A stretch of DNA of 64,000 nucleotides. Source: Candidatus Acidiferrum typicum (GTDB lineage Bacteria > Acidobacteriota > Terriglobia > Acidiferrales > UBA7541). The stretch covers positions 1-64,000 of the forward strand of contig DLMH01000170.1 of the NCBI GenBank assembly GCA_002478115.1, given 5' to 3'. Within the stretch, counting starts at the first letter, position 1. The number at the start of each line of letters is the position of its first letter. The notes below the pieces were generated by a model. It was not told the origin of the DNA. It did no database searches and saw only the letters and a program-made list of their open reading frames with translations. Positions 1 through 8,271 of the stretch are shown in pieces. Position numbers and translations under genes: made by a program.

Positions 1-92
1 GCCGCCGTCAAGGTGGTCTTGCCGTGGTCAATGTGACCGATGGTGCCGATGTTTACGTGCGGCTTACTCCGCTCAAATTTCTCCTTCGCCAT
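1..92 (-). CDS. tuf: Elongation factor Tu, N-terminal 30 residues (runs off the window)
   Basis: Reading the minus strand from the ATG at 92 gives [20 protein letters not shown] followed by [11 protein letters not shown]. This is the EF-Tu N-terminus with the G1 P-loop of the GTPase domain (GHIDHGKT; the family usually has Val where this protein has Ile). EF-Tu delivers aminoacyl-tRNA to the ribosome. Only the first 30 codons lie inside the window. Four tRNA genes stand directly upstream on the same strand, an arrangement known from many bacteria where tRNAs and tufB share one transcript. A GAGGG just upstream of the ATG is a plausible ribosome binding site. Confidence 0.96.
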   Translation of the reverse strand, partial: MAKEKFERSKPHVNIGTIGHIDHGKTTLTA

Positions 93-179
93 ATGCCCTC
101 ATCCTTTGCGCAAACCGACTTTTGCAACGCGGCTTGAGCCGAACTTCCCTCGCCGCCCTCGAAGCAGCTCAGGATTACT

Positions 180-254
180 TGGAGCGGGGGACGGGATTTG
201 AACCCGCAACCATCACCTTGGAAGAGTGAGACTCTACCGTTGAGTTACCCCCGC
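180..254 (-). tRNA. tRNA-Gly (anticodon TCC)
   Basis: The minus strand folds as a complete cloverleaf: acceptor stem GCGGGGG/CCCCCGC, anticodon loop containing TCC, T-arm with GGTTCAAATCC, discriminator T and an encoded CCA at 182-180. It is the last tRNA before tuf, 87 bases upstream of the tuf start, and is probably co-transcribed with it. Confidence 0.96.
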
Positions 255-316
255 CCAATTTCTCCGGAAAATTGCCACTGCCCTCCTGCGCTTCCTTGCG
301 GAAACCCAGCAGATCC

Positions 317-392
<76 letters not shown>

Positions 393-578
393 CAAACGCG
401 TTCCCTGCAAAAAACCTGAGCATCGCGGCGCACTATCTCTGAACGGCTGACTCGCCGCGGTTTGTACCGCTTTCGAACATCGCGTCTGCGATTTTCCTGC
501 GGTGCTGTTACATCCGTCCGGCGACCCTCACCACCGAGCGTGCTACTTTTCGCACCTTCTCCCGCGGAACTCGAATCC

Positions 579-667
579 TGGTGGACGGGGAAGGATTCGA
601 ACCTTCGTAGCCCGCAAGGAGCGGCAGATTTACAGTCTGCTGGTTTTAACCACTCACCCACCCGTCC
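579..667 (-). tRNA. tRNA-Tyr (anticodon GTA), long variable arm
   Basis: Type II tRNA of 89 bases on the minus strand. Acceptor stem GGACGGG/CCCGTCC, anticodon loop CTGTAAA with GTA, a long variable arm CCGCTCCTTGCGGGCTACG, T-arm GGTTCGAATCC, and encoded ACCA end. The 186 bases between this gene and tRNA-Thr(GGT) hold no other gene that I can see. Confidence 0.96.
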
Positions 668-833
668 CGAGAAAAATCCTCGGACCTAAAGTCAAGGTGT
701 CCACAGTCTCAGCCCGCATCGTTTTCGGAAGAGGTACAAGCGAATACACAAACCGGACTCGTGTCAAAAGACACCAGCCCGTCGAATTAGGGTTCAGGGA
801 TTCGCTTCGCCTCACTCCCCTGCTTAAATCTGG

Positions 834-909
834 TGGAGCTGGCGGAGGGAATTGAACCCCCGACCCTCTGATTACAAATCAGATGCTCTACCAGCTGAGC
901 TACGCCAGC
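834..909 (-). tRNA. tRNA-Thr (anticodon TGT)
   Basis: The minus strand gives acceptor stem GCTGGCG/CGCCAGC, D-arm AGCTCAGCTGGTAGAGC, anticodon loop TTTGTAA with TGT, T-arm GGTTCAATTCC and encoded CCA. It is the first gene of the tRNA-tuf unit. The 166 bases between it and tRNA-Tyr hold nothing recognisable. Confidence 0.96.
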
Positions 910-926
910 GCTGCTCAAACCGCACA

Positions 927-956
927 AGGATAGCAGATTGGGCACAGAAATTGCAA
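927..956 (-). promoter_or_regulatory. Candidate promoter of the tRNA-tuf unit
   Basis: On the minus strand TTGCAA (956-951) and TATCCT (932-927) are separated by 18 bases and lie 18 bases upstream of the first tRNA. Each box matches the sigma-70 consensus at 4 of 6 positions. Position relative to the tRNA is the main support. Confidence 0.4.
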
Positions 957-1223
957 GGGAAGGGGGAGAAATGGAAGAGCACTTGGGCCTCCAGACCTGT
1001 GGAAAATCTGCCACAGTTTGTGCATCCGTCACTACGGGATAAGCCTATTTTTTACAATACGTTACACTGGAACAAGCGATCTACGCCCGTGTGTCCATCC
1101 ACAGTTGCCATGGGCATCCCTCGCTGGATGTTCGCTCGGAGAGCAAACTCTTGTTGCCTAAAGTGATGTGGATGCGAGAATGGCCGAGATGCATGGCTGA
1201 CCGACTGTCGGCCTAAGCGTACC

Positions 1224-2270
1224 ATGCCCAACCGCAAATTGCTGCCTGGCTTGCTCGTCATAGTTGCACTTTCGCTGGCGGGAACGTTCGCCTACTTGCG
1301 CTACAAGTCGAGCGATCCGCTGGCGACCCGGAACGAGATGCTCGCGCGTATGCCCGCGAGCGCAAACGCGGTAGTGTTTCTGGACCTTGCGGCGTTGCGC
1401 GCTTCGCCGTTTCTTGCGCAGTTGTTTGCGTGGGCGCCGCGTCCAGCACCGGATGAAGATTACGCGCAGTTCGTGCAAGCCACGGGATTTAATTATGAAC
1501 GTGACCTTGACCGCGTGGCACTGGCGGTTTCCCGCGCATCCAATGGTTCCATCTTTCTGGTTATCGCAGACGGGCGCTTCGACCGGACGAAAATTGAGGC
1601 GTATGCAAGGCGCTCCGGCAAATCCGAGGCCAGGAATGGGGCCACGATTTTCTCGATTGCGCCGAGCGGAACTTCGCAAGCGTTGTTCTTCACTTTCCTG
1701 CGCGAGGATCGGATGGCATGGACCAACGATCCTTCAGCGGCGGCGCTTTTCTGGCAACCCGATCCCTTTGCGGCAGAATGGCGCGAGCGCTACGTGAGAC
1801 TCGCGGGTACCCCGCTGTTTGCAGTGATTCGACAGGATTCCGGGGCGGCCTCCGCGCTGGCGCAGCAGGCGCCGGGAGGATTCCGTTCGCCGCAACTGGC
1901 GGCGCTGCTGGCGCAATTGCAGTGGATTTCGATTGGAGCGAAGCCGGACGGCAATTTGCTGCGAGTGGTCGCCGAGGGCGAGTGTGAGTCTGAAGCGACG
2001 ATGCGGCAACTCAACGATATTCTGAGCGGGATATTGGTTCTGGCGCAGGGCGGGCTGAAAGGCGCAGACACGCGCAAGAAGCTGGATCCGCAACTGCGCG
2101 AAGGGTACCTGGAATTGCTGCAGTCGGCGGAGGTGCAGAAAGTGGATCGGGGATCGAGTAAATCGGTGCGCGTGGTATTTGATGTGACGCCCAAACTATT
2201 GCAAGCAGCGAGGGGGGCGGGACCGCCAGTGGGGACGGCGACGCCTGCGGGGCAGCCCCCGACTCATTGA
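1224..2270 (+). CDS. Membrane-anchored hypothetical protein, 348 aa
   Basis: I do not recognise a named family. Residues about 6-25 (LLPGLLVIVALSLAGTFAYL) form a single membrane anchor or uncleaved signal, followed by about 300 residues that would lie outside the cytoplasm. The body alternates hydrophobic strands and polar loops, and the C-terminus is rich in Gly, Pro and Thr. The segment MPASANAVVFLDLAALRASP resembles the start of acidobacterial proteins that score a per-object quantity, but this is only an impression. It stands alone between the tRNA unit (divergent) and an M23 peptidase gene (convergent). The ATG has no clear ribosome binding site. GC and codon use look like the neighbours. 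Confidence 0.7.
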   Translation: MPNRKLLPGLLVIVALSLAGTFAYLRYKSSDPLATRNEMLARMPASANAVVFLDLAALRASPFLAQLFAWAPRPAPDEDYAQFVQATGFNYERDLDRVALAVSRASNGSIFLVIADGRFDRTKIEAYARRSGKSEARNGATIFSIAPSGTSQALFFTFLREDRMAWTNDPSAAALFWQPDPFAAEWRERYVRLAGTPLFAVIRQDSGAASALAQQAPGGFRSPQLAALLAQLQWISIGAKPDGNLLRVVAEGECESEATMRQLNDILSGILVLAQGGLKGADTRKKLDPQLREGYLELLQSAEVQKVDRGSSKSVRVVFDVTPKLLQAARGAGPPVGTATPAGQPPTH

Positions 2271-2288
2271 ATCTAAGAGTTGCCGAGA

Positions 2289-2310
2289 GGGGTCCAGCAT
2301 GCTGGACCCC
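2289..2310. repeat. Perfect 22-bp palindrome in an AGGGG...CCCCTAC frame
   Basis: GGGGTCCAGCA is followed immediately by its exact reverse complement. The palindrome is framed by A on the left and TAC on the right. It lies between two convergent genes. The hairpin at 11687-11710 has the same AGGGG/CCCCTAC frame around a different core, so both appear to be members of one dispersed intergenic element. Confidence 0.7.
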
Positions 2311-2395
2311 TACACGGGATAGACAGAAAAGGCCTCTTCAGGCAGTGGAAGCAGACGGAAAATCGAGGGCGGAAGATTCGAGCGGGAGGCGAGGA

Positions 2396-3280
2396 TTAGT
2401 CTGCGGCTGGAGTGGATTTCATGTAGCGCCAGGGGTTGACGGGGGCGTTGTTCATGCGCACTTCGTAATGAACGTGAGGTCCAGTGGAGCGGCCGCTGAT
2501 TCCGGTATAGCCGATGACCTCGCCGCGCTTGACACGGGTTCCGGCGATAACGGCGTAAGAGGAGAGATGCGCATACCAAGTGGTGAGGCCAAAGCCGTGA
2601 TCGACGATAACCACGCGACCATAGCCGGAGTGCTCTCCCGCGTCGAGGACCATACCGTCAGCGGTAACGTGCACAGGCGCACCGTAGTCTGCGCCGACGT
2701 CCACGCCGGTGTGGAACGCACCTTCACCCGAGAAGGGGTCGAGACGCTCGCCGAAGCCGTCCGTGATGCGGCCGAGCACGGGCCAGATGGAAGGCGTGTA
2801 GGATGAGTCCGCGAAGGCGCTGGCCGGCAGCAGGCGAAGGCCATCCGCGGAAACAGCGATGGCCGCGGCGTTCCGCTTGAGGAAGGAATACTGCTCGACA
2901 GAACGGTCAAAGGCGTCTTCGGGAGTTGCGGCAGAATCCATCTGATCAAAAGCGGCAGGGTGATAGCGCATCACGCCGTAGGTCATGGCGACTTCGGTGG
3001 CCAGGGATTGCAGGGAGTCGAGGCGCTGGTTGGTGTCCTTCACGCTCGTCTGCAACTCGCGATACTGCTTCTTGAGGGTTTCCTGGTCGTGGCGAAGGGC
3101 GTTGTAATTCCCGATCTTCCAGAGCATGCGGCTGTAAGAACCGATGGCAGCAGCGACGGTAATGCTGCCAATGATGGCCAAAACCGCTAAACCGTGGAGT
3201 AGATAGGCGGGCACGATGAGCTTCCGGAGTTTTCCGGGCGTCGTGGCAATATAGAACGTATAGTTCTTCCCGCTAATCAC
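2396..3280 (-). CDS. M23 family (LytM-type) metallopeptidase, membrane-anchored
   Basis: 294 aa. A transmembrane segment at about 25-50 is followed by a charged helical stretch at about 60-95 that is likely a coiled coil, then the peptidase M23 domain at about 175-285. The zinc and catalytic residues are visible: H190 and D194 in AFHTGVDVG, H238 in WYAHLS, and H269/H271 in GPHVHYE. Enzymes of this type cut peptidoglycan cross-links, or act as non-catalytic activators when these residues are lost; here they are all present. The protein should face the periplasm. The gene is monocistronic, with a candidate promoter about 120 bases upstream. Confidence 0.9.
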   Translation of the reverse strand: MISGKNYTFYIATTPGKLRKLIVPAYLLHGLAVLAIIGSITVAAAIGSYSRMLWKIGNYNALRHDQETLKKQYRELQTSVKDTNQRLDSLQSLATEVAMTYGVMRYHPAAFDQMDSAATPEDAFDRSVEQYSFLKRNAAAIAVSADGLRLLPASAFADSSYTPSIWPVLGRITDGFGERLDPFSGEGAFHTGVDVGADYGAPVHVTADGMVLDAGEHSGYGRVVIVDHGFGLTTWYAHLSSYAVIAGTRVKRGEVIGYTGISGRSTGPHVHYEVRMNNAPVNPWRYMKSTPAAD

Positions 3281-3402
3281 TGAGTGACCCCTCAGGCGTT
3301 CTTGCTTTCATTTGAAGTGCGGTTATTCATTCCCTGGATCCGCACCGTAGCGTGAATGTCGCGATCTGACTGAACCGTGAGCCGTGGTTCGCTATAGGTA
3401 AG

Positions 3403-3432
3403 ATATTAGATTTTGTAGGTTGCCCGCGTCAA
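3403..3432 (-). promoter_or_regulatory. Candidate sigma-70 promoter of the M23 peptidase gene
   Basis: Minus strand TTGACG (3432-3427), 18-base spacer, TAATAT (3408-3403). The -35 box matches 5 of 6, the -10 box 4 of 6. It would leave a leader of about 115 bases before the M23 start codon. Confidence 0.4.
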
Positions 3433-3483
3433 CCCTGTACTTGGATTTTTTTGGGACAGCCGTAGGAAAACTGTCCACTGTCC

Positions 3484-4040
3484 CTAGGGCCGGTTTTCCG
3501 TGGTGGACCTGGTCTGACCGGCAGCGAAACACTTCAGCGGGATGTGGTTACGAAGCCACCACTCGAAGCGATCTTGCTTGACGTTCCACTGTGAAAAGCG
3601 GATTTTGGTGCCGTCGCGACCGAGAATTGTAGTGCTCTGACCGCCCGACCAAGGATCAAAGGGACTCTCTTCCCAGTGTTGTGTGACCGCGATGACGTCA
3701 GACCAGCCGATGCACTTGCGGCGAAGCACGAGGTGCCGCTGCTCGACTCCCCCTCATCCGCCGCGACAACACTCGGGAACTGGATGAGGCCGATGACGGC
3801 AAGGATGAAGAAAGCCCAGGTCCAAATGCTATTCAGCGTGCGCGAGGCGTACCCCGTAGCGATTTGCCAGAGGAAGTAGGTACTCACTACGACAGAGATC
3901 CAGGCAAGTCCGCGGTAGCTCCAGGAGGCACGAAAGACTTCCTGAGGGCCGCGGGGGCGAGAGTAGATTCGGTGGAGAAACTCGCACGCGGCGAGATACA
4001 ATCCGCCTCGGATGAGGAAGTACGGGTCATGCAGAAACAT
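3484..4040 (-). pseudogene. Membrane protein with PH-like tail, split by a frameshift
   Basis: From the ATG at 4040 one frame encodes about 95 plausible residues: a helical N-terminus with IRGGLYLAACEFLHRIYSRP, then two membrane segments (around residues 45-60 and 70-88, ending IGLIQFPSVV). It then becomes Ser-rich nonsense. A second frame continues sensibly from about 3748 to the stop at 3484: VEQRHLVLRRKCIGWSDV, then GRDGTKIRFSQWNVK and FEWWLRNHIPLKCF. The two parts meet at a run of five C at 3749-3753 on the plus strand. Joined, they give about 185 aa resembling bacterial two-helix membrane proteins with a PH-like domain. The break is either a real mutation or a sequencing error in the homopolymer. 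Function unknown. Confidence 0.55.
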
Positions 4041-4103
4041 CGGGAAGTCCGCCGCTTACTCTAAAGGCGAATGTAGCGCTTACGAGAGCCAGGTCCAACA
4101 GCG

Positions 4104-5072
4104 ATGAATGAAGAGCAGGTGCTAAAGCGGATTGCTTCAGGGGCGAAGGCAGCGCGGCTTTCGGCGGCAGGAGTGCACCTGGGGATTGGCGATGATGCGG
4201 CGCTATTCGCGCCGCGCGCGGGGCGAGAGACGATCTTGACGTGTGATTGGTCTTTGGAGGGAACGCACTTCCTTCGCGACAAACATCCGGCGGATGCGGT
4301 GGGCTGGAAAAGCCTGGCGCGCGCCGTGAGTGATGTTGCCGCGATGGGAGGAACGCCGCGGTGCTACCTGTTGAGCCTGGCGCTGCCTGCTTCGCATACG
4401 GGCTGGTGGCTGGGGGAGTTCTTGCGTGGGTTGCGGCGAGCCTCCCGAGCCTTTCGCTGCGAACTGGCAGGGGGTGACACAACGCGACGCGACGAGATCC
4501 TGATCAACATCATGGTGGCCGGAGAGATTGCGCCTGGGCAAGCCTTGCGGCGCACGGGCGCGCGGGCGGGAGACTTGATTTATGTCAGCGGAAGACTGGG
4601 CGAGGCAGATCGCGGCTGGGAACGTTTGCAGAAGACGCGCGGGAGGGTGAGGGCGGATGACCGGCTGTTGCGCAAGCATCTTTATCCGGAGCCGCGGCTG
4701 GCGCTGGGAGAGTGGCTTGCGAAAAACGGACTGGCCACAGCGGCGATAGATTTATCCGACGGACTATCGATTGATCTGATGCGACTCTGCGCGGCGAGCA
4801 GCGTGGGGGCGCGTGTGGAGGTTGCATCACTGCCGATGCTGCGGGATGTAGACAGGGAAAAAGCGGTAAAGCTTGCGCTGCACGGGGGTGACGATTACGA
4901 ATTGCTTTTCGCGGTGGCGCCGCGAAAGGCTCAACATATTCCAAAGAGATTCCGGGGATTGCAGCTCACACAGATCGGCAGAATCCTCCGGGGAAAAAAG
5001 ATTGAAGTACGCGCGGAAAATGGCAGCGTGTACCGGCTGCGGCCGGGTGGTTGGGATCCCTTCCGCAAATAA
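4104..5072 (+). CDS. thiL: Thiamine-monophosphate kinase
   Basis: 322 aa, normal family length. ThiL phosphorylates thiamine monophosphate to the cofactor thiamine diphosphate in the cytoplasm. Family signatures are in order: GIGDDAALF near residue 28, TCDWSLEGTHF at 46-56, the ALARAVSDVAAMG-type helix at about 70-82, GGDTTRR at 123-129 and AAIDLSDGLSIDL near 215. The acidic Mg/ATP-binding residues in GDDAA and SDVAA are present. No other thiamine genes are nearby. The gene faces the PBP gene; the 111 bases between them hold only a weak 6-bp hairpin without a T-run. Confidence 0.95.
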   Translation: MNEEQVLKRIASGAKAARLSAAGVHLGIGDDAALFAPRAGRETILTCDWSLEGTHFLRDKHPADAVGWKSLARAVSDVAAMGGTPRCYLLSLALPASHTGWWLGEFLRGLRRASRAFRCELAGGDTTRRDEILINIMVAGEIAPGQALRRTGARAGDLIYVSGRLGEADRGWERLQKTRGRVRADDRLLRKHLYPEPRLALGEWLAKNGLATAAIDLSDGLSIDLMRLCAASSVGARVEVASLPMLRDVDREKAVKLALHGGDDYELLFAVAPRKAQHIPKRFRGLQLTQIGRILRGKKIEVRAENGSVYRLRPGGWDPFRK

Positions 5073-5183
5073 TCACGAATTTGAACGAGCAATCGAAGAG
5101 CGTGGGCGCAAGAAGTTAGATGGAGGAAACTTCCGGGGCCAAGGCCGGGACTTACCAGGAAGCGCTGCTTATAGAGCAGCACG

Positions 5184-7475
5184 CTAAGGAGTGGAGGGAG
5201 AGGTTGTGGGCGAAGGAGTCGTCCCAGGCTTTTCTCTGGGCAGGCTGGGGGCTTCGTCTTCGGGCGCGGTGTCCGGCGTATCGACGTTGACATGATGTTC
5301 AGCGGCCTGCTGCTCCAGCGTGACCACATTCGTAAAATCCATGACCGGCATGCTTGCCATGCCGCGTTCGATAAATTCCATCCAGATAGGCAGCGCCGCT
5401 TGCGCGCCGGTTTCCCGTTTTCCCAGTGAAATTTGTTTGTCGTCGAAGCCAACCCAGACGCCCGCCGTGATTTGCGGCGTGAAGCCAATGAACCAGGCAT
5501 CTGTGAAGTCCTGGGTGGTGCCGGTCTTGCCGCCAGCGGGGCGACCCATGGACCGGGCTTTGATGGCGGTGCCGAATTGCACGACGTCCTCGAGCATGGC
5601 GGTCATGGTGCGCGCCACGTCCGGCGAGATGACGTCGTGGACTTCGGGATGGGCTTCTTCGAGCAGCGCGCCATCGTAGCTGGTGACGCGGCGAATCATG
5701 TGCGGATCGATGCGGATGCCGTCATTGGGAAAGACGGTAAAGGCGGAAACGTGCTCGATGAGCCGCATGTCCGCGGCGCCGAGAGCAAGGGGAAGATAGG
5801 GAGGGAGCGGGGAGGTGATGCCGAAGCGGCGGGTCATGTCCACCACGGAATTGATGCCAATTTTTTCGGTGAGTTTGACGGCAGGAACATTTCGGGAGCC
5901 GGCGAGGGCGCGGCGGAGCGTGATGGTGCCTTCGTATTTCTCGTCATAGTTGTGCGGGGAGTAGGGTTGGCCGCCGCTGATGGTGCTGAAGGGCGCATCC
6001 ACGATGGTGTCAAAAGGCGAGGAACCCTTCTCGACGGCAGCGGAGTAGACGTAGACCTTGAAGGAGCTGCCGACTTGGCGGTAGGCCTGCGTGGCGCGAT
6101 TGAATTTGGAATCTTCAAAGCTGTAGCCGCCGACCATGGCTTTGATTTCGCCGGTAGGGTTGTCAATGGCGATCATGGCGGCTTGCGGGGCGGGTTGCTG
6201 TTCGAGCTGTATGCGCGCGGTGGTTTCGCGCAAATCCTGAATGGAGACCTGGATGAGATCGCCGACGGCGAGGAATTCATTGGGCCTTCTGTGGCCGGTC
6301 CAGGCGATGTCCGAGGGAGACAAAAGGGCGCGATAGGTGCCGATCTTGACGGTGACGCTTTTGTCGTCGGCGGCGAGGACGAGGCCGGTGACGTAGCTTC
6401 CCTTCTCGATGGCGTGGCGCCAATCGTCGTCTTCGTAGGTGTCGAGCTTGCCGAGATTGTCCTTGAGGACGTTGGGGAGCTTGCCGCGCCAGCCGTGGCG
6501 GCGATCATAGGTGTGCAGACCATCACGGACGGCTTGATTGGCAGCCTTCTGCATCTGGATGTTGAGCGTGGTGTAGACGCGGAGACCGCGCTCATGAACG
6601 GCTTCGGTGCCGTAGGTGGATTCCAGGTATTTGCGGATCTCTTCAAAGAAATAGGGAGCGAGATCGTTGCGCGGATATTGCAGGTGCAGGCCAAGGGGCG
6701 TTTTCCTTGTGGCTTCCTCCTCGGCAGCGGTGATCTTTCCCTCTTCGCGCATCTGGTGAAGGACGAGGTTGCGGCGAGCAAGGGCGCGCGCGGGGTCGAC
6801 CAGCGGCGAATAGATGGGACCGCGAATCATGCCCGCGAGGAGCGCGGCTTCCTGGAGCTTGAGATCGCTGACGGGCTTGCCGAAATAGAATTGCGAGGCG
6901 GCGGCGAAACCGTAGTTGCCATGAGCGAGATAAACCTGGTTGGCGTACATTGTAAAGATTTGCGGTTTGGTGTAGCGGCGCTCGATTTGCAGGCCGAGGA
7001 GGATTTCCTGGGCTTTGCGGCGGAAGCTGCGATCGCTGCGGTCGAGGAAGAGATTGCCGGCAAGCTGCATGGTGATGGTGCTGGCGCCTTCGGCCTTGCG
7101 GCGCTTGATGAGGTTGCGGTAGGCGGCGCCGGCGACGCGGGGAAAATCGACGCCCCAGTGATCCTCGAAGTGCTGGTCCTCGATGGCGGTGACAGCGTTG
7201 TAGAGGACTTTGGGAATTTGCTCCCAGGTCATGAGGATGCGGCGCTGCAGGGCGAAGCTGCCGACGAGCTGGCCATCATCTGCGTAGATTTCGGTGACAA
7301 CGTTGGGGCGATAGGTTTCCAGGGCGTGGATTTCGGGGAGATCGCTTTCGTAGACGAAGAGAAGGCCGGCGGCGGCGCCGAGGGCAATGGCACAGAGTAG
7401 GAGGAAGGCGAGGGCGACGCGGTCAATCAGCTTCCAGCCGCGGAGGCGCAGGGTGATGGGAGGGAGACTTAGCAT
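5184..7475 (-). CDS. Class A penicillin-binding protein (bifunctional transglycosylase/transpeptidase)
   Basis: 763 aa. It polymerises and cross-links peptidoglycan outside the inner membrane. Membrane anchor at about 20-41. The GT51 glycosyltransferase domain follows, with catalytic E99 in IEDQHF, then STITMQLAGNLF and RRKAQEILLGLQIE. The transpeptidase domain has S470-S-F-K473 (SXXK), S527-R-N (SXN) and K650-T-G (KTG) in GGKTGTTQDFTDAWF. A Pro/Thr/Ser-rich tail of about 40 residues follows. Length and domain order match PBP1A. The gene is alone on its strand locally; no ribosome binding site decides the start strongly, but the next in-frame methionines would remove the anchor. Confidence 0.95.
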   Translation of the reverse strand: MLSLPPITLRLRGWKLIDRVALAFLLLCAIALGAAAGLLFVYESDLPEIHALETYRPNVVTEIYADDGQLVGSFALQRRILMTWEQIPKVLYNAVTAIEDQHFEDHWGVDFPRVAGAAYRNLIKRRKAEGASTITMQLAGNLFLDRSDRSFRRKAQEILLGLQIERRYTKPQIFTMYANQVYLAHGNYGFAAASQFYFGKPVSDLKLQEAALLAGMIRGPIYSPLVDPARALARRNLVLHQMREEGKITAAEEEATRKTPLGLHLQYPRNDLAPYFFEEIRKYLESTYGTEAVHERGLRVYTTLNIQMQKAANQAVRDGLHTYDRRHGWRGKLPNVLKDNLGKLDTYEDDDWRHAIEKGSYVTGLVLAADDKSVTVKIGTYRALLSPSDIAWTGHRRPNEFLAVGDLIQVSIQDLRETTARIQLEQQPAPQAAMIAIDNPTGEIKAMVGGYSFEDSKFNRATQAYRQVGSSFKVYVYSAAVEKGSSPFDTIVDAPFSTISGGQPYSPHNYDEKYEGTITLRRALAGSRNVPAVKLTEKIGINSVVDMTRRFGITSPLPPYLPLALGAADMRLIEHVSAFTVFPNDGIRIDPHMIRRVTSYDGALLEEAHPEVHDVISPDVARTMTAMLEDVVQFGTAIKARSMGRPAGGKTGTTQDFTDAWFIGFTPQITAGVWVGFDDKQISLGKRETGAQAALPIWMEFIERGMASMPVMDFTNVVTLEQQAAEHHVNVDTPDTAPEDEAPSLPREKPGTTPSPTTSPSTP

Positions 7476-7613
7476 CGAAAGAGAATTCTAGAACAGGATG
7501 AGGATTGCAGATAGGCAAGCACAGCAAAGTTTCCAAATGTGGATACGGGAAGGGAGAGGAGACGCCGTATGCGGAGGCTGGCTTTAGCTAAAGATGAGGG
7601 GTAAGTCACAGCG

Positions 7614-8123
7614 CTATGTCGATGGCTTCGCTGCTGCGGACCAGGGATGGGGCTTGCGGGCCTCCTGGAAGGCGAAGACGGTCATGAGGACGGCGAGGAG
7701 AAGGAGAGCGCCGTCGCGGAGAATGGTGAGGCCGGTGAGCGGCTCGGGCTTGGCGAAACAGCCGCAATTGATATCGAGGTGAAGGGCATAGGCGCGGACG
7801 ACGCTGGCGAAAAACCCGCCGATGATGAGTGTGGTGATGGTGGCCCAGATGCGTAGCTGCCAGCCGATGAGAAGGAGAAGACCGATGGAGATTTCGGCGA
7901 AGGGCAGGGTCTTGGACACGAAGAGCGAAGCCCACGGCGGAAGCATCTGGTAGGAATCGATTTGAAGAGCAAAGAGGGAGAGCGCGATGGGAATGGGCGG
8001 ACGCGGATGCATGTCCGGGCGAAACAGCTTGGCGTAGCCGGCGTAGATGAAGATGGCGGCAAGAACGATACGGCCGATCCAGATGATGAGGCGGCGGTAA
8101 TTGAAAGGGGCGAATTGGAGCAT
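7614..8123 (-). CDS. MauE/DoxX-like membrane protein with CxC motif
   Basis: 169 aa with four predicted membrane helices (about 12-30, 62-85, 92-112, 132-152). The loop after the third helix has C120-G-C122-F, the paired cysteines typical of MauE-like proteins, which support disulfide formation or redox transfer in the periplasm. It lies downstream of a DsbA-like thioredoxin-fold gene on the same strand, 148 bases apart, which suggests that the two form a redox pair. The gap contains one copy of a dispersed repeat. Inference: this protein may reoxidise the DsbA-like partner in place of DsbB. Confidence 0.8.
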   Translation of the reverse strand: MLQFAPFNYRRLIIWIGRIVLAAIFIYAGYAKLFRPDMHPRPPIPIALSLFALQIDSYQMLPPWASLFVSKTLPFAEISIGLLLLIGWQLRIWATITTLIIGGFFASVVRAYALHLDINCGCFAKPEPLTGLTILRDGALLLLAVLMTVFAFQEARKPHPWSAAAKPST

Positions 8124-8149
8124 GGGTGTGTTCTCAATTCTCTCGCAGA

Positions 8150-8181
8150 AAGCAGATTCCTCGCTGCGCTCGGAATGACAA
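8150..8181. repeat. Dispersed short repeat, copy 1 (ATTCC...GGAAT-GACA)
   Basis: AGCAGATTCC (8151-8160), TCGCTGCGCTC, GGAATGACA. The ends ATTCC (8156-8160) and GGAAT (8172-8176) pair. The copies at 20455 and 19167 keep pairing with different bases, so the hairpin appears to be conserved. It sits between the DsbA-like and MauE-like genes. Confidence 0.6.
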
Positions 8182-8271
8182 TTTAGCTTGTCAACTTACG
8201 TTGTCACTTTACCATCCCATTTCAATCGTTCTACTAAATCCGAGGTTCACGAAGCACACTGCAATTTCCAA

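Noticed and set aside
3453..3484. GGGACAG...CTGTCCC inverted repeat as terminator
   Set aside because: The adjacent homopolymer lies on the wrong side: T before the stem on the plus strand, A after it on the minus strand.
5164..5180. Hairpin GCTGCT-TATAG-AGCAGC as terminator between thiL and the PBP gene
   Set aside because: Only six base pairs and no T-run on either strand.
5433..7400. A 655-codon plus-strand ORF
   Set aside because: It is antisense to the penicillin-binding protein gene, whose catalytic motifs are all intact. The translated product is low-complexity Gly/Ala/Asp-rich with no recognisable domain.
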